In this document: piece by piece, positions 32,747 through 39,719 of the stretch | Layout: each line of letters begins with the position of its first letter | How positions within the stretch are numbered: position 1 is the first letter of the stretch | Assembly (NCBI RefSeq): GCF_009604455.1 | Contig: NZ_WEGL01000008.1 | Coordinates: 372,001-436,000, forward strand | Length of the DNA stretch: 64,000 bases | Reading direction: 5' to 3' | Origin: Streptomyces sp. RB17 | Lineage (GTDB): Bacteria; Actinomycetota; Actinomycetes; Streptomycetales; Streptomycetaceae | Notes under the pieces: generated by a model | Told to the model about the DNA's origin: nothing | Seen by the model: only the letters and a program-made list of their open reading frames with translations | The model's database searches: none | Made by a program: the position numbers and the translations under genes

Positions 32747-34009
32747 TCAGTCCTCCACCAGATGCCGTACGAAGGCGTTGGTGAACTTACCGGCCGGATC
32801 GAGGGAACGGGCGACGGCGCGGAAATCGGGCACGCGTGTGTACCGTCGACGGACCACCGCCGACGGGATCTCGTACACCTTCCCCCAGTGCGGACGCGGA
32901 TCGTAGCGGACCAGCGCGTCCTCCAGCCTGCGCACCACCGGCAGGACGGCCGCCTCGTCCCGTACCCAGGTGAAGTGCAGCGCCACCGAGTCCCGCCCGT
33001 GCGCCGGGCTGAGCCACTGTGTGTCGGCGGCGACCGTCCGTACCTCGCAGGTCTGCAGCACACCGGCGACCGTCGACCGGATACCGTCGATCACGTGCAG
33101 CGCCTCCAGCGCCGCCGTCCGCGGCAGCAGATACTCCGACTGGATCTCCTCCCCGCTGCTCGGCGTGAACTCCGCCCGGAAGTGCGGCAGCCGCTCGTGC
33201 CACGGCCCCGGCACCCCCAGCTGCTCGGTGCAGTTGCCCGCGGGCATGCCCGGCACCGGGTGCAGCGGCGCCTCGGCGGGTGCCGCCCACGGGAAGTCCA
33301 CCGCGGGCTGGTCGGTGCGCCGCTTGACCCACACCTGCCGGAACCCCGGCTCCTTCCAGTCGGTGAACAGGCTCACGCTGTATCCGGCGGCCGACACGGC
33401 GGCGAAGTCCAGGCCGTCCAGCGGGAGTTCGGTGAAGACATGCTGCTCCACCTCGTACGCCGGCTCCAGGTCGAGGGTGAGTGCGGTGACGACGCCGAGC
33501 GCGCCGAGCGAGGTCACGGCCCCGTCGAAGCGCGGATCACCCCGGCCGATCGTCACCGTCGAGCCGTCCGCGACGACCAGCTCCACCTCCCGCACGGCCG
33601 AGGCCAGCGGCGCGTTTCCGACGCCCGAGCCATGGGTGCCGGTCGCCACCGAACCGGCCACCGAGATGTGTGGCAGGGACGCCATGTTGGCCAGGGCGAG
33701 ACCGTACGCGTGGACCGTCCGGGCCAGTTCGGCGTAGCGGACGCCCCCCGACACCCGGACCGTGCGCGCGGCGGTGTCGACCTCGATCACCGGCGGCAGA
33801 CCGTCGACGGACAGCAGCACACCCTCGGCCCCCGGATCGGCGATCCGGTTGAAGGAGTGCCCGCTGCCCAGCACCCGCACCCGCTCACTGCGCGCCACCA
33901 GCGCCGCGAGCGCGTCGAGCGTGCGCGGACGGTGGAACTCGCGCGCGGTGTACGTGATGGTGTGCGCCCAGTTGCTGACCGTCCCGGCGGTCTCGGCCGT
34001 CCCTGTCAC
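32747..34009 (-). CDS. aldO: Alditol (xylitol/sorbitol) oxidase, FAD-dependent
   Basis: A 420-residue cytosolic flavoprotein of the vanillyl-alcohol oxidase family. It oxidises the terminal hydroxyl of alditols such as xylitol and sorbitol with O2, releasing H2O2. RVLGSGHSFN (about 45-54) carries His51, the residue that covalently binds FAD in AldO. The FAD domain continues with MASLPHISVAGSVATGTHGSGVGN. The substrate domain has TDWKEPGFRQVWVKRRTD, GVPGPWHERLPHFRAEF and a C-terminal DPAGKFTNAFVRHL. The whole protein follows the Streptomyces coelicolor AldO sequence closely as I remember it. GTG at 34009 has GGGAGGA eight bases upstream. It is divergent from the FMN-split-barrel gene. Confidence 0.93.
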   Translation of the reverse strand: MTGTAETAGTVSNWAHTITYTAREFHRPRTLDALAALVARSERVRVLGSGHSFNRIADPGAEGVLLSVDGLPPVIEVDTAARTVRVSGGVRYAELARTVHAYGLALANMASLPHISVAGSVATGTHGSGVGNAPLASAVREVELVVADGSTVTIGRGDPRFDGAVTSLGALGVVTALTLDLEPAYEVEQHVFTELPLDGLDFAAVSAAGYSVSLFTDWKEPGFRQVWVKRRTDQPAVDFPWAAPAEAPLHPVPGMPAGNCTEQLGVPGPWHERLPHFRAEFTPSSGEEIQSEYLLPRTAALEALHVIDGIRSTVAGVLQTCEVRTVAADTQWLSPAHGRDSVALHFTWVRDEAAVLPVVRRLEDALVRYDPRPHWGKVYEIPSAVVRRRYTRVPDFRAVARSLDPAGKFTNAFVRHLVED

Positions 34010-34103
34010 AGTTGCGTTCCTCCCGGAGAGTGCGTCTGTGTCGACCCTCTCATCCGTAACGGCTCAGTAGAGAGTCCTTCTGCGGATTTCGTTGCGGTAA
34101 CCG

Positions 34104-34148
34104 CATTCATCGACGTATTCAAAATTGTACTGGCCTGATGAATACGAT
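34104..34148. promoter_or_regulatory. Inverted repeats in the aldO divergent promoter region
   Basis: The gap 34010-34166 is unusually AT-rich. It contains CGTATTC (34114-34120) opposed by GAATACG (34140-34146), and ATTCATC (34105-34111) opposed by GATGAAT (34137-34143). The two pairs are nested, forming one extended dyad around AAAATTGTACTGGCC. Such a dyad between divergent genes suggests a regulator binding site or overlapping promoters. Confidence 0.45.
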
Positions 34149-34166
34149 ATCGGTACCTTTCCAGTC

Positions 34167-34841
34167 ATGACTCAGGAACCGCTTCCCGCTCGTCTGCCCG
34201 TCACCGACCGCACCCGGCACCGCCGGCTGCGCGAGCAGGGCAGCCTGGAGCGGGCGGAGCTGGAGGCGATCCTCGACGCCGCGTTCGTCTGTCATCTCGG
34301 GGTGCTGGTGGAGGGGCGGCCGGTCGTCGTGCCCACGGTGTACGGGCGGGACGAGCGGTGGCTGTATCTGCACGGTTCCGTGGCCGGCCGCAGCCTCGCC
34401 GGAGACACTCCCGTGTGCGTGACCGTGACGCACGTGGACGGGCTCGTGCTCGCCCGGTCCGTCTTCGAGCACGGCGTCAACTACCGCAGCGCCATGATCC
34501 ACGGCACGGCGCGCAAGGTCACCGGCCCCGAGGAGAAGCTGGAGGGCCTGCGCCGGCTCACCGAGCACTCCGCGCCGGGCCAGTGGTCGTACGCCCGCCG
34601 TCCCAGCCGGAAGGAACTGGCGGCCACCACCCTCCTCGCCCTGTCCCTCGAGGAGGCCTCCGTCAAGATCCGCACCGGCGCCCCGGACGACGGCGACGGA
34701 CCCGACGCCGCCCTCGGTCTGTGGGCCGGGGTCCTGCCGCTGACCACGGTGTGGGGCACCCCGGAGCCCGACCCGGCGCTGCCGGCCCAGGCCGCCGTGC
34801 CGGACCACATCGCGTGCCGTGCGGGGACCCGGCACGGCTGA
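34167..34841 (+). CDS. Pyridoxamine 5'-phosphate oxidase-like FMN-binding protein
   Basis: A 224-residue cytosolic protein of the FMN-binding split-barrel superfamily (PNPOx-like, NimA-related group). Landmarks are AILDAAFVCHLGVLVEGRPV near residue 37, VPTVYGRDERWLYLHGSVAG, VCVTVTHVDGLVLARSVFEH, NYRSAMIHGTARKV and a C-terminal AGVLPLTTVWGTPEPDP. It probably binds FMN or heme and reduces or oxidises a small molecule; true pyridoxamine phosphate oxidase activity is unlikely for this subgroup. The ATG at 34167 has no ribosome binding site, and a leaderless transcript is possible because the AT-rich promoter dyad lies directly upstream. Confidence 0.88.
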   Translation: MTQEPLPARLPVTDRTRHRRLREQGSLERAELEAILDAAFVCHLGVLVEGRPVVVPTVYGRDERWLYLHGSVAGRSLAGDTPVCVTVTHVDGLVLARSVFEHGVNYRSAMIHGTARKVTGPEEKLEGLRRLTEHSAPGQWSYARRPSRKELAATTLLALSLEEASVKIRTGAPDDGDGPDAALGLWAGVLPLTTVWGTPEPDPALPAQAAVPDHIACRAGTRHG

Positions 34842-34899
34842 GCCGCAGGCGGGGGCATACGGTGTGACACGTACGCCTGAGCCGGGAGGAGACAGACGG

Positions 34900-36243
34900 A
34901 TGGGCAGTCGTACCGCGCTGGTCGAGGATCTGATGGAGCGGTTCCCGGACGTACCACGGGAAGCCGTCTTCAAGGAGGACCTGCTCCGCGGCGGCGTCGC
35001 CTTCGACCCGTCCGCGCTCAGCGACAACGAGAGCGGCGAGGTCAAGCCGAAGTCGTACTTCATCTTCTCCTTCGACCACGGCACCCTGCCCGAACTCGGC
35101 GAGGCGGCACTGCGGCGCCCGCCGGAGGAGATCATCCTCACCGGCGGCCCCTACGACCTGCGGCGTACGGTCGTCTCCGTACGGGTGAACCCGGCCTCGC
35201 CGTACCGGGTGGCGGCCGACGACGAGGGGCTGCTCGGGCTCTATCTCGACGGGAAGCGGATCGCGGACGTCGGTGTGCCGCCGATGCCGGAGTACTACCG
35301 GCACACCCTCTCCAACGGGAAGTCCGTGATGGAGGTCGCCCCGACCATCCAGTGGGGTTACCTGATCTATCTCACCGTTTTCCGGGTCTGCCAGTACTTC
35401 GGCGCCAAGGAGGAGTGCCAGTACTGCGACATCAACCACAACTGGCGCCAGCACAAGGCGGCAGGGCGGCCGTACACCGGCGTCAAGGACGTCGAGGAGG
35501 TGCTGGAGGCCCTGGAGATCATCGACCGGTACGACACCCAGAAGGCCTCCACCGCCTACACGCTGACCGGCGGCGCCATTACGAAAACGGTTGCCGGGCG
35601 TGACGAGGCCGACTTCTACGGCCACTACGCCAAGGCCATCGAGGAGCGCTTCCCGGGCCGCTGGATCGGCAAGGTCGTCGCCCAGGCGCTGCCCAAGGCC
35701 GACGTCCAGCGGTTCAAGGACTACGGCGTGCAGATCTACCACCCCAACTTCGAGGTGTGGGACCGCCGGCTTTTCGAGCTGTACTGCCCCGGCAAGGAGC
35801 GTTACGTCGGCCGCGACGAGTGGCACAAGCGCATCCTGGACTCCGCCGAGGTGTTCGGCGCGCGCAATGTGATCCCCAACTTCGTGGCGGGCGTGGAGAT
35901 GGCCGAGCCGTTCGGGTTCACGACGGTGGACGAGGCGATCGCGTCGACCACCGAGGGCCTGCGCTTCTTCATGTCGCACGGCATCACGCCCCGCTTCACC
36001 ACCTGGTGCCCGGAGCCCACCACCCCGCTCGGCAAGGCCAACCCGCAGGGCGCGCCGCTGGAGTACCACATCCGGCTGCTCCAGGCCTACCGGCAGACGA
36101 TGGAGGACTTCGGGCTGTCCTCCCCGCCCGGCTACGGCCCGCCCGGACCCGGCCGTGCGGTCTTCTCCGTCAGCTCCTTCATGGACAGCCTGCCCGCGGA
36201 CGACCGGGCGGCGGATGCCACGGAGGCACCGGCAGAGGCGTGA
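34900..36243 (+). CDS. Radical SAM protein with unusual CX8CX2C cluster motif
   Basis: A 447-residue protein. The cysteines Cys164, Cys173 and Cys176 in FRVCQYFGAKEECQYCDINH are placed to bind a [4Fe-4S] cluster, followed by features of a radical SAM partial TIM barrel: YTLTGGAITKT (the GGE-like SAM motif), KVVAQALPKADVQRFKDYGV, IYHPNFEVWD and NVIPNFVAGVEMAEPFGFTT. The spacing C-X8-C-X2-C departs from the canonical C-X3-C-X2-C. No SPASM or B12 domain is seen. ATG at 34900 is chosen because GGGAGGA sits nine bases ahead. It is alone in its operon, 58 bases after the FMN-binding protein gene. Reaction unknown; alignment of the whole core supports the superfamily but not a specific enzyme. Confidence 0.82.
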   Translation: MGSRTALVEDLMERFPDVPREAVFKEDLLRGGVAFDPSALSDNESGEVKPKSYFIFSFDHGTLPELGEAALRRPPEEIILTGGPYDLRRTVVSVRVNPASPYRVAADDEGLLGLYLDGKRIADVGVPPMPEYYRHTLSNGKSVMEVAPTIQWGYLIYLTVFRVCQYFGAKEECQYCDINHNWRQHKAAGRPYTGVKDVEEVLEALEIIDRYDTQKASTAYTLTGGAITKTVAGRDEADFYGHYAKAIEERFPGRWIGKVVAQALPKADVQRFKDYGVQIYHPNFEVWDRRLFELYCPGKERYVGRDEWHKRILDSAEVFGARNVIPNFVAGVEMAEPFGFTTVDEAIASTTEGLRFFMSHGITPRFTTWCPEPTTPLGKANPQGAPLEYHIRLLQAYRQTMEDFGLSSPPGYGPPGPGRAVFSVSSFMDSLPADDRAADATEAPAEA

Positions 36244-36266
36244 TGCCGCGCACCGGACCGGCGGGA

Positions 36267-36338
36267 GGGGCGGTGCGCGGTCCCGGCGGGGCGGTGCGCG
36301 GTCCCGGCGGGGCGGTGCGCGGTCCCGGCGGGGCGGTG
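36267..36338. repeat. 21-bp tandem repeat, three full copies and a partial fourth
   Basis: The unit GGGGCGGTGCGCGGTCCCGGC begins at 36267, 36288 and 36309 with no mismatches, and nine more bases follow at 36330. It starts 23 bases after the radical SAM stop, inside the 302-base gap to the next gene. In one frame it would encode AVRGPGG units, but that frame has no ribosome binding site. The rest of the gap (36340-36545) probably carries the promoter of the sigma/CBM2 gene. Confidence 0.85.
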
Positions 36339-36545
36339 AGCGCAAGGCCGCCCGCATCCGTACAAGAGACCGGAGTCGTGGGCTCGTGGCGTCAGGCATT
36401 CGTCCCGCCACCAACGGTAACCGGATGTGAACAGGCCGCTTGTCAGTTGTGACGAGGACGTGAAAGGCTCTGTGTCCTGCCGCGAGGTTCCGCAACTTCC
36501 TTCTTCGTACGGTGAGTTGACCTCGCTCGTGGATGCAGGAGTCCC

Positions 36546-38033
36546 ATGCCCGACCTGCCGACCCCCCAGGACACCACCGAGGCCGCGCTGTTCTCGGAGG
36601 GCTGGGACGCGGTGCTCAGTTACGCGGACCTGTGCACCTCCGGCGCCCTGACGGCCCATCAACTGGCGACCGAGGCCTTCACGCTCGGCATGCGCGAGGT
36701 CCGCGCCGCCGCACGCACCCATGTGCGCGGCGCGGGCCGCCGCACCCCCCGGCTGCCCACGATCCCGGCGCTGCTCACCGCCGTACGCGACACCGCCGCC
36801 GCCTGGGAGGGCGACGGGCAGGGCCACAGGCTCGACCCCGACCTCAGGCTGTGGCTCAACTCGGGCCAGGCCGCCCGCTACACGGGACCGCCACTGGAGC
36901 GCCCGGTCGCGCTGCGCGGCCTGCGGGACATGCAGGAGGCCGACGCGTCGCTGCTGTGGCTGGCCGAGGTGGAGGCGCTGCCCCAGTCCACCGTCGCGCG
37001 CCGGCTCGGCCTGGACCCGGCCACCGTCGCCGACGAACTCGACCAGGTCCGCACCCTGTTCCGGGACCGCTGCCACCGCGCCCACCTGGACACCCCGATG
37101 GACGCGCAGTGCCGTTCCTACGCCCGCTTGCTGGACGCGGTCACCCGCTCGCCGGCCGCCGACACCCCCGACGACCTCTCCCGGCACCTCGCGACCTGCG
37201 TACGCTGCGCCGAGGCCGCCGCGTGCCTGCGCCTGCACGGCGGCGGGCTGCCCGCCGCGCTGGCCGGCGGCGTCATCGGCTGGGGCGGCCTCGCCTACCT
37301 GGAACGCCGCCGCCGTGCCGCCGAGGTCCGCCTCGGCGCGGGCCGCCCCGCCGGTCCCGACCCCGCCACCAGCGACGCGGAGGACGGCACCCACCGCAGC
37401 CGCGCCCTGCGCGGCGGCCTGCTCGCCGCCGCCGTGCTGCTCTCGGCACTGGCGCTCGGCGTGTCGATGATGCCGTTCGGCGGCTCCGGCGACGACAGCG
37501 CCGCCGCCCGCGACGACCGGCAGCCGGTCGCCGCCGACCCCGGCGTCTCCCGGGCCACCACCCCGCCCCCGCCCGGCTCGCCGGCGGCACCCGCCGCCAC
37601 ACCGTCCGCGACGCCGACCGCACCCACCTCCGGCCGCAGTCGGCCCGACCCCGAACCCCAGGGCAGCACCTCCTCGGCCGCGCACCACCCCGGCGCCGGC
37701 CGCTCCAGCGCCCCCGCGGCCGGCTGCCGGGCCGGCTACGACGTCGTCGACCAGTGGTCCGACGGTTTCCAGGCCACCGTCACCGTCACCACCGACCGGC
37801 CCCTCGACGGCTGGAGCCTGTCCTGGGCCTTCCGTGACGGCCAGCGGGTCCGCCAGATGTGGGACGCCACCGTCCACCAGAGCGGCTCCCGGGTCACCGC
37901 CACCGCCGCCGACTACAACAAGACCGTCGCCGCGCACGGCACGATCTCCCTGGGGTTCATCGGCACCTGGCAGGGCAGAAACCGCTCACCGTACGGTTTC
38001 ACGCTCAACGGGGCCCCCTGCACGGCAGGCTGA
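36546..38033 (+). CDS. Membrane-anchored sigma-like / zinc-motif / CBM2 fusion protein
   Basis: A 495-residue protein with a striking domain order. Residues 10-180 are cytosolic and helical, with a sigma region-4-like helix-turn-helix at about 136-178 (LLWLAEVEALPQSTVARRLG, then LDPATVADELDQVRTLFRDR). Residues 210-225 hold an anti-sigma-type zinc motif, HLATCVRC (H-X3-C-X2-C). One clear transmembrane helix follows at about 291-312 (GGLLAAAVLLSALALGVSMM). A Pro/Ser/Thr linker leads to a C-terminal family-2 carbohydrate-binding module (about 394-495: CRAGYDVVDQWSDGFQATVT, GWSLSWAF, RQMWDATV, GFTLNGAPC). The topology places the sigma-like part inside and the CBM outside. The ATG has GGAG four bases ahead. 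It probably senses cellulose or chitin and signals to transcription, perhaps by proteolytic release. ECF groups with fused C-terminal extensions are known in actinobacteria; subgroup not assigned here. Confidence 0.8.
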   Translation: MPDLPTPQDTTEAALFSEGWDAVLSYADLCTSGALTAHQLATEAFTLGMREVRAAARTHVRGAGRRTPRLPTIPALLTAVRDTAAAWEGDGQGHRLDPDLRLWLNSGQAARYTGPPLERPVALRGLRDMQEADASLLWLAEVEALPQSTVARRLGLDPATVADELDQVRTLFRDRCHRAHLDTPMDAQCRSYARLLDAVTRSPAADTPDDLSRHLATCVRCAEAAACLRLHGGGLPAALAGGVIGWGGLAYLERRRRAAEVRLGAGRPAGPDPATSDAEDGTHRSRALRGGLLAAAVLLSALALGVSMMPFGGSGDDSAAARDDRQPVAADPGVSRATTPPPPGSPAAPAATPSATPTAPTSGRSRPDPEPQGSTSSAAHHPGAGRSSAPAAGCRAGYDVVDQWSDGFQATVTVTTDRPLDGWSLSWAFRDGQRVRQMWDATVHQSGSRVTATAADYNKTVAAHGTISLGFIGTWQGRNRSPYGFTLNGAPCTAG

Positions 38034-38072
38034 GCGCGCTGAAAGCCCGCACGCCCCGGACACGCCCGGGCG

Positions 38073-38249
38073 TACGAGGAGACCACCCGGTCCGGCACCG
38101 ACCGGGGCGGCTCCGGCTGGGGGCACGAACACCACGGCTCTGCCGCGGCGTACTTGCCGCTCTCGCTGCCGCTGCGGCAGCCCGGCTACGACGTGCGCAG
38201 CATCGACACGCCGGAAAAGCGGTGGCGACTCGTGGCCGTCCCGCGTTAA
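38073..38249 (+). pseudogene. Possible C-terminal gene fragment
   Basis: An open frame without a start codon ends SGWGHEHHGSAAAYLPLSLP, LRQPGYDVRSID, TPEKRWRLVAVPR and stop. Its third-position G+C and protein-like composition suggest real coding origin, but I do not recognise it and there is no start or ribosome binding site. It lies between the CBM2 gene and the small ORF ahead of rsgA. It may be a deletion remnant or chance. Confidence 0.22.
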
Positions 38250-38317
38250 CGTCAGCTGTCTTCCGCAGCGGACGAATGCTGCGGGCCGAGTGCGCGCGAA
38301 AGAGGAGGTGTCGACCG

Positions 38318-38389
38318 ATGGCTGTCATTGCGATGGGCGCTGCCCGCATCCAGGAATCCATCAAGTCCACCTCCGTGGCCACCGGCTGA
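38318..38389 (+). CDS. Possible 23-residue small protein or leader peptide upstream of rsgA
   Basis: An ATG with an excellent ribosome binding site (GAGGAGG, nine bases ahead) opens MAVIAMGAARIQESIKSTSV then ATG and stop. The rsgA start is 54 bases downstream. The composition is not low-complexity, and the ribosome binding site is stronger than that of rsgA. It could be a translated leader controlling rsgA or a small protein in its own right. No similarity is recognised. Evidence is the start signal and position only. Confidence 0.42.
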   Translation: MAVIAMGAARIQESIKSTSVATG

Positions 38390-38443
38390 ACCCACCGCGC
38401 GCCGAACGCGCCTGCCCGGGGCCACCCTTGTGAAGGGTCTCCC

Positions 38444-39538
38444 TTGACTTCCACCTCTGCTGTGTACTCCGCGCTGGCTCCCTACGGCTGGGACGAGGCC
38501 TGGGCCGACGCGTTCGCCCCCTACACCGCCGACGGACTGCTGCCCGGCCGCGTCCTGCGCGTCGACCGCGGCCAGTGCGACATCGTCACCCCCGGCGGGA
38601 CCGTCCGCGCCGACACCGAGTTCGTCGTGCCCCGCGACCCGATGAAGGTCGTGTGCACGGGGGACTGGGTCGCCGTCGACCCCGACGGTGACCCGCGGTA
38701 CGTCCGCGCGTATCTGCCGCGCCGCACCGCCTTCGTGCGCTCCACCTCCTCCAAGCGGTCCGACGGGCAGATCCTCGCCGCCAACGTCGACCACGCCGTC
38801 GTCGCCGTGTCCCTCGCCGTCGACCTCGACCTCGGCCGGATCGAACGCTTCCTCGCCCTGGCCTGGGAGTCCGGCGCGCAGCCCGTCGTCGTCCTCACCA
38901 AGGCCGACCTGGTGCCGGACCCGGTCACCCTCGCCCACCTCGTGCAGGACGTGGAGACGAGCGCGCCCGGCGTGCCGGTGCTCACCGTCAGCGCCCTGCA
39001 CGGCGAGGGGCTCGACGTCCTCGTCGCGCTCGTCGGCTCGGGTACGTCCGTGCTGCTCGGCCAGTCCGGCGCGGGCAAGTCCACGCTGGCCAACGCCCTC
39101 GTCGGCGCGGATGTCATGGACGTACGGGCGGCGCGGGACGTCGACGGCAAGGGCCGGCACACCACGACCACCCGCAACCTGCTCCCCCTGCCGTCGGGCG
39201 GGGTGCTCATCGACACACCCGGGCTGCGAGGTGTGGGCCTGTACGACGCCGAGAGCGGGGTCGGCCAGGTCTTCTCCGAGATCGAGGAGCTGGCCGAGCG
39301 GTGCCGTTTCCACGACTGCGCCCACGAGTCCGAGCCGGACTGCGCGGTGCGCTCCGCCGTGGAGAGCGGGGAGCTTCCTCAGCGCCGGCTGGAGAGTTAC
39401 CGCAAGCTGGTGCGGGAGAACCAGTGGATCGTGGCCAAGACCGATGCGCGGGTCCGTGCGGAGCTTCGCCGGGACTGGAAGCGGAAGGGCGCCGCCGGTC
39501 GGGCCGCGATGGAGATCAAGCGAGGGCGTTTCCAGTAG
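38444..39538 (+). CDS. rsgA: Ribosome small-subunit-dependent GTPase A
   Basis: A 364-residue circularly permuted GTPase that checks late 30S subunit assembly. Domain order is an N-terminal OB fold (about 30-95), then G4 (VLTKADL) and G5 (VSALHGEG) before G1 (GQSGAGKST, about 205-213), the G2-like GRHTTTTR and G3 (IDTPGLRG). Last comes the C-terminal zinc finger with CRFHDCAHESEPDC. This permuted order is diagnostic. TTG at 38444 is taken as start because GAAGGG lies six bases ahead and the family N-terminus follows. It is preceded by a possible small leader ORF and followed by DNA-alkylation repair genes. Confidence 0.96.
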   Translation: MTSTSAVYSALAPYGWDEAWADAFAPYTADGLLPGRVLRVDRGQCDIVTPGGTVRADTEFVVPRDPMKVVCTGDWVAVDPDGDPRYVRAYLPRRTAFVRSTSSKRSDGQILAANVDHAVVAVSLAVDLDLGRIERFLALAWESGAQPVVVLTKADLVPDPVTLAHLVQDVETSAPGVPVLTVSALHGEGLDVLVALVGSGTSVLLGQSGAGKSTLANALVGADVMDVRAARDVDGKGRHTTTTRNLLPLPSGGVLIDTPGLRGVGLYDAESGVGQVFSEIEELAERCRFHDCAHESEPDCAVRSAVESGELPQRRLESYRKLVRENQWIVAKTDARVRAELRRDWKRKGAAGRAAMEIKRGRFQ

Positions 39539-39567
39539 TGCCCGGTGCTGGTGCGGGCGTCCGGGGC

Positions 39568-39635
39568 TGCCGCCCCCGGACCCCGCTTCGGCCCGACGGC
39601 CTCGTCCCCAAACGCCGCACGGGCCGGTCCTTGCC
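39568..39635. repeat. Streptomyces-type GGGGCTGCCGCCCCCGGACCCC spacer element
   Basis: GGGGCTGCCGCCCCCGGACC followed by CCGCTTCGG and CCCCAAACGCCGCACGGGC resembles the very common Streptomyces intergenic element (GGGGCTCCGCCCCCGGACCC, then CTCAAACGCCGGACGGGC). The GGGGC/GCCCC arms form a hairpin and probably terminate rsgA transcription. Confidence 0.5.
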
Positions 39636-39719
39636 GACCCGAGCCGAGAACGAGCGTCAGATCCACGTCCGATTTCCGCGAGCCCCACCCCTCGCCCCTG
39701 GCCCACACTGGAACACGTG

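Noticed and set aside
36243..36452. 69-codon ORF beginning at the TGATG overlap after the radical SAM gene
   Set aside because: The start overlap looks suggestive, but the protein is mostly the 21-bp repeat (AVRGPGG units), there is no ribosome binding site, and the end is not protein-like.
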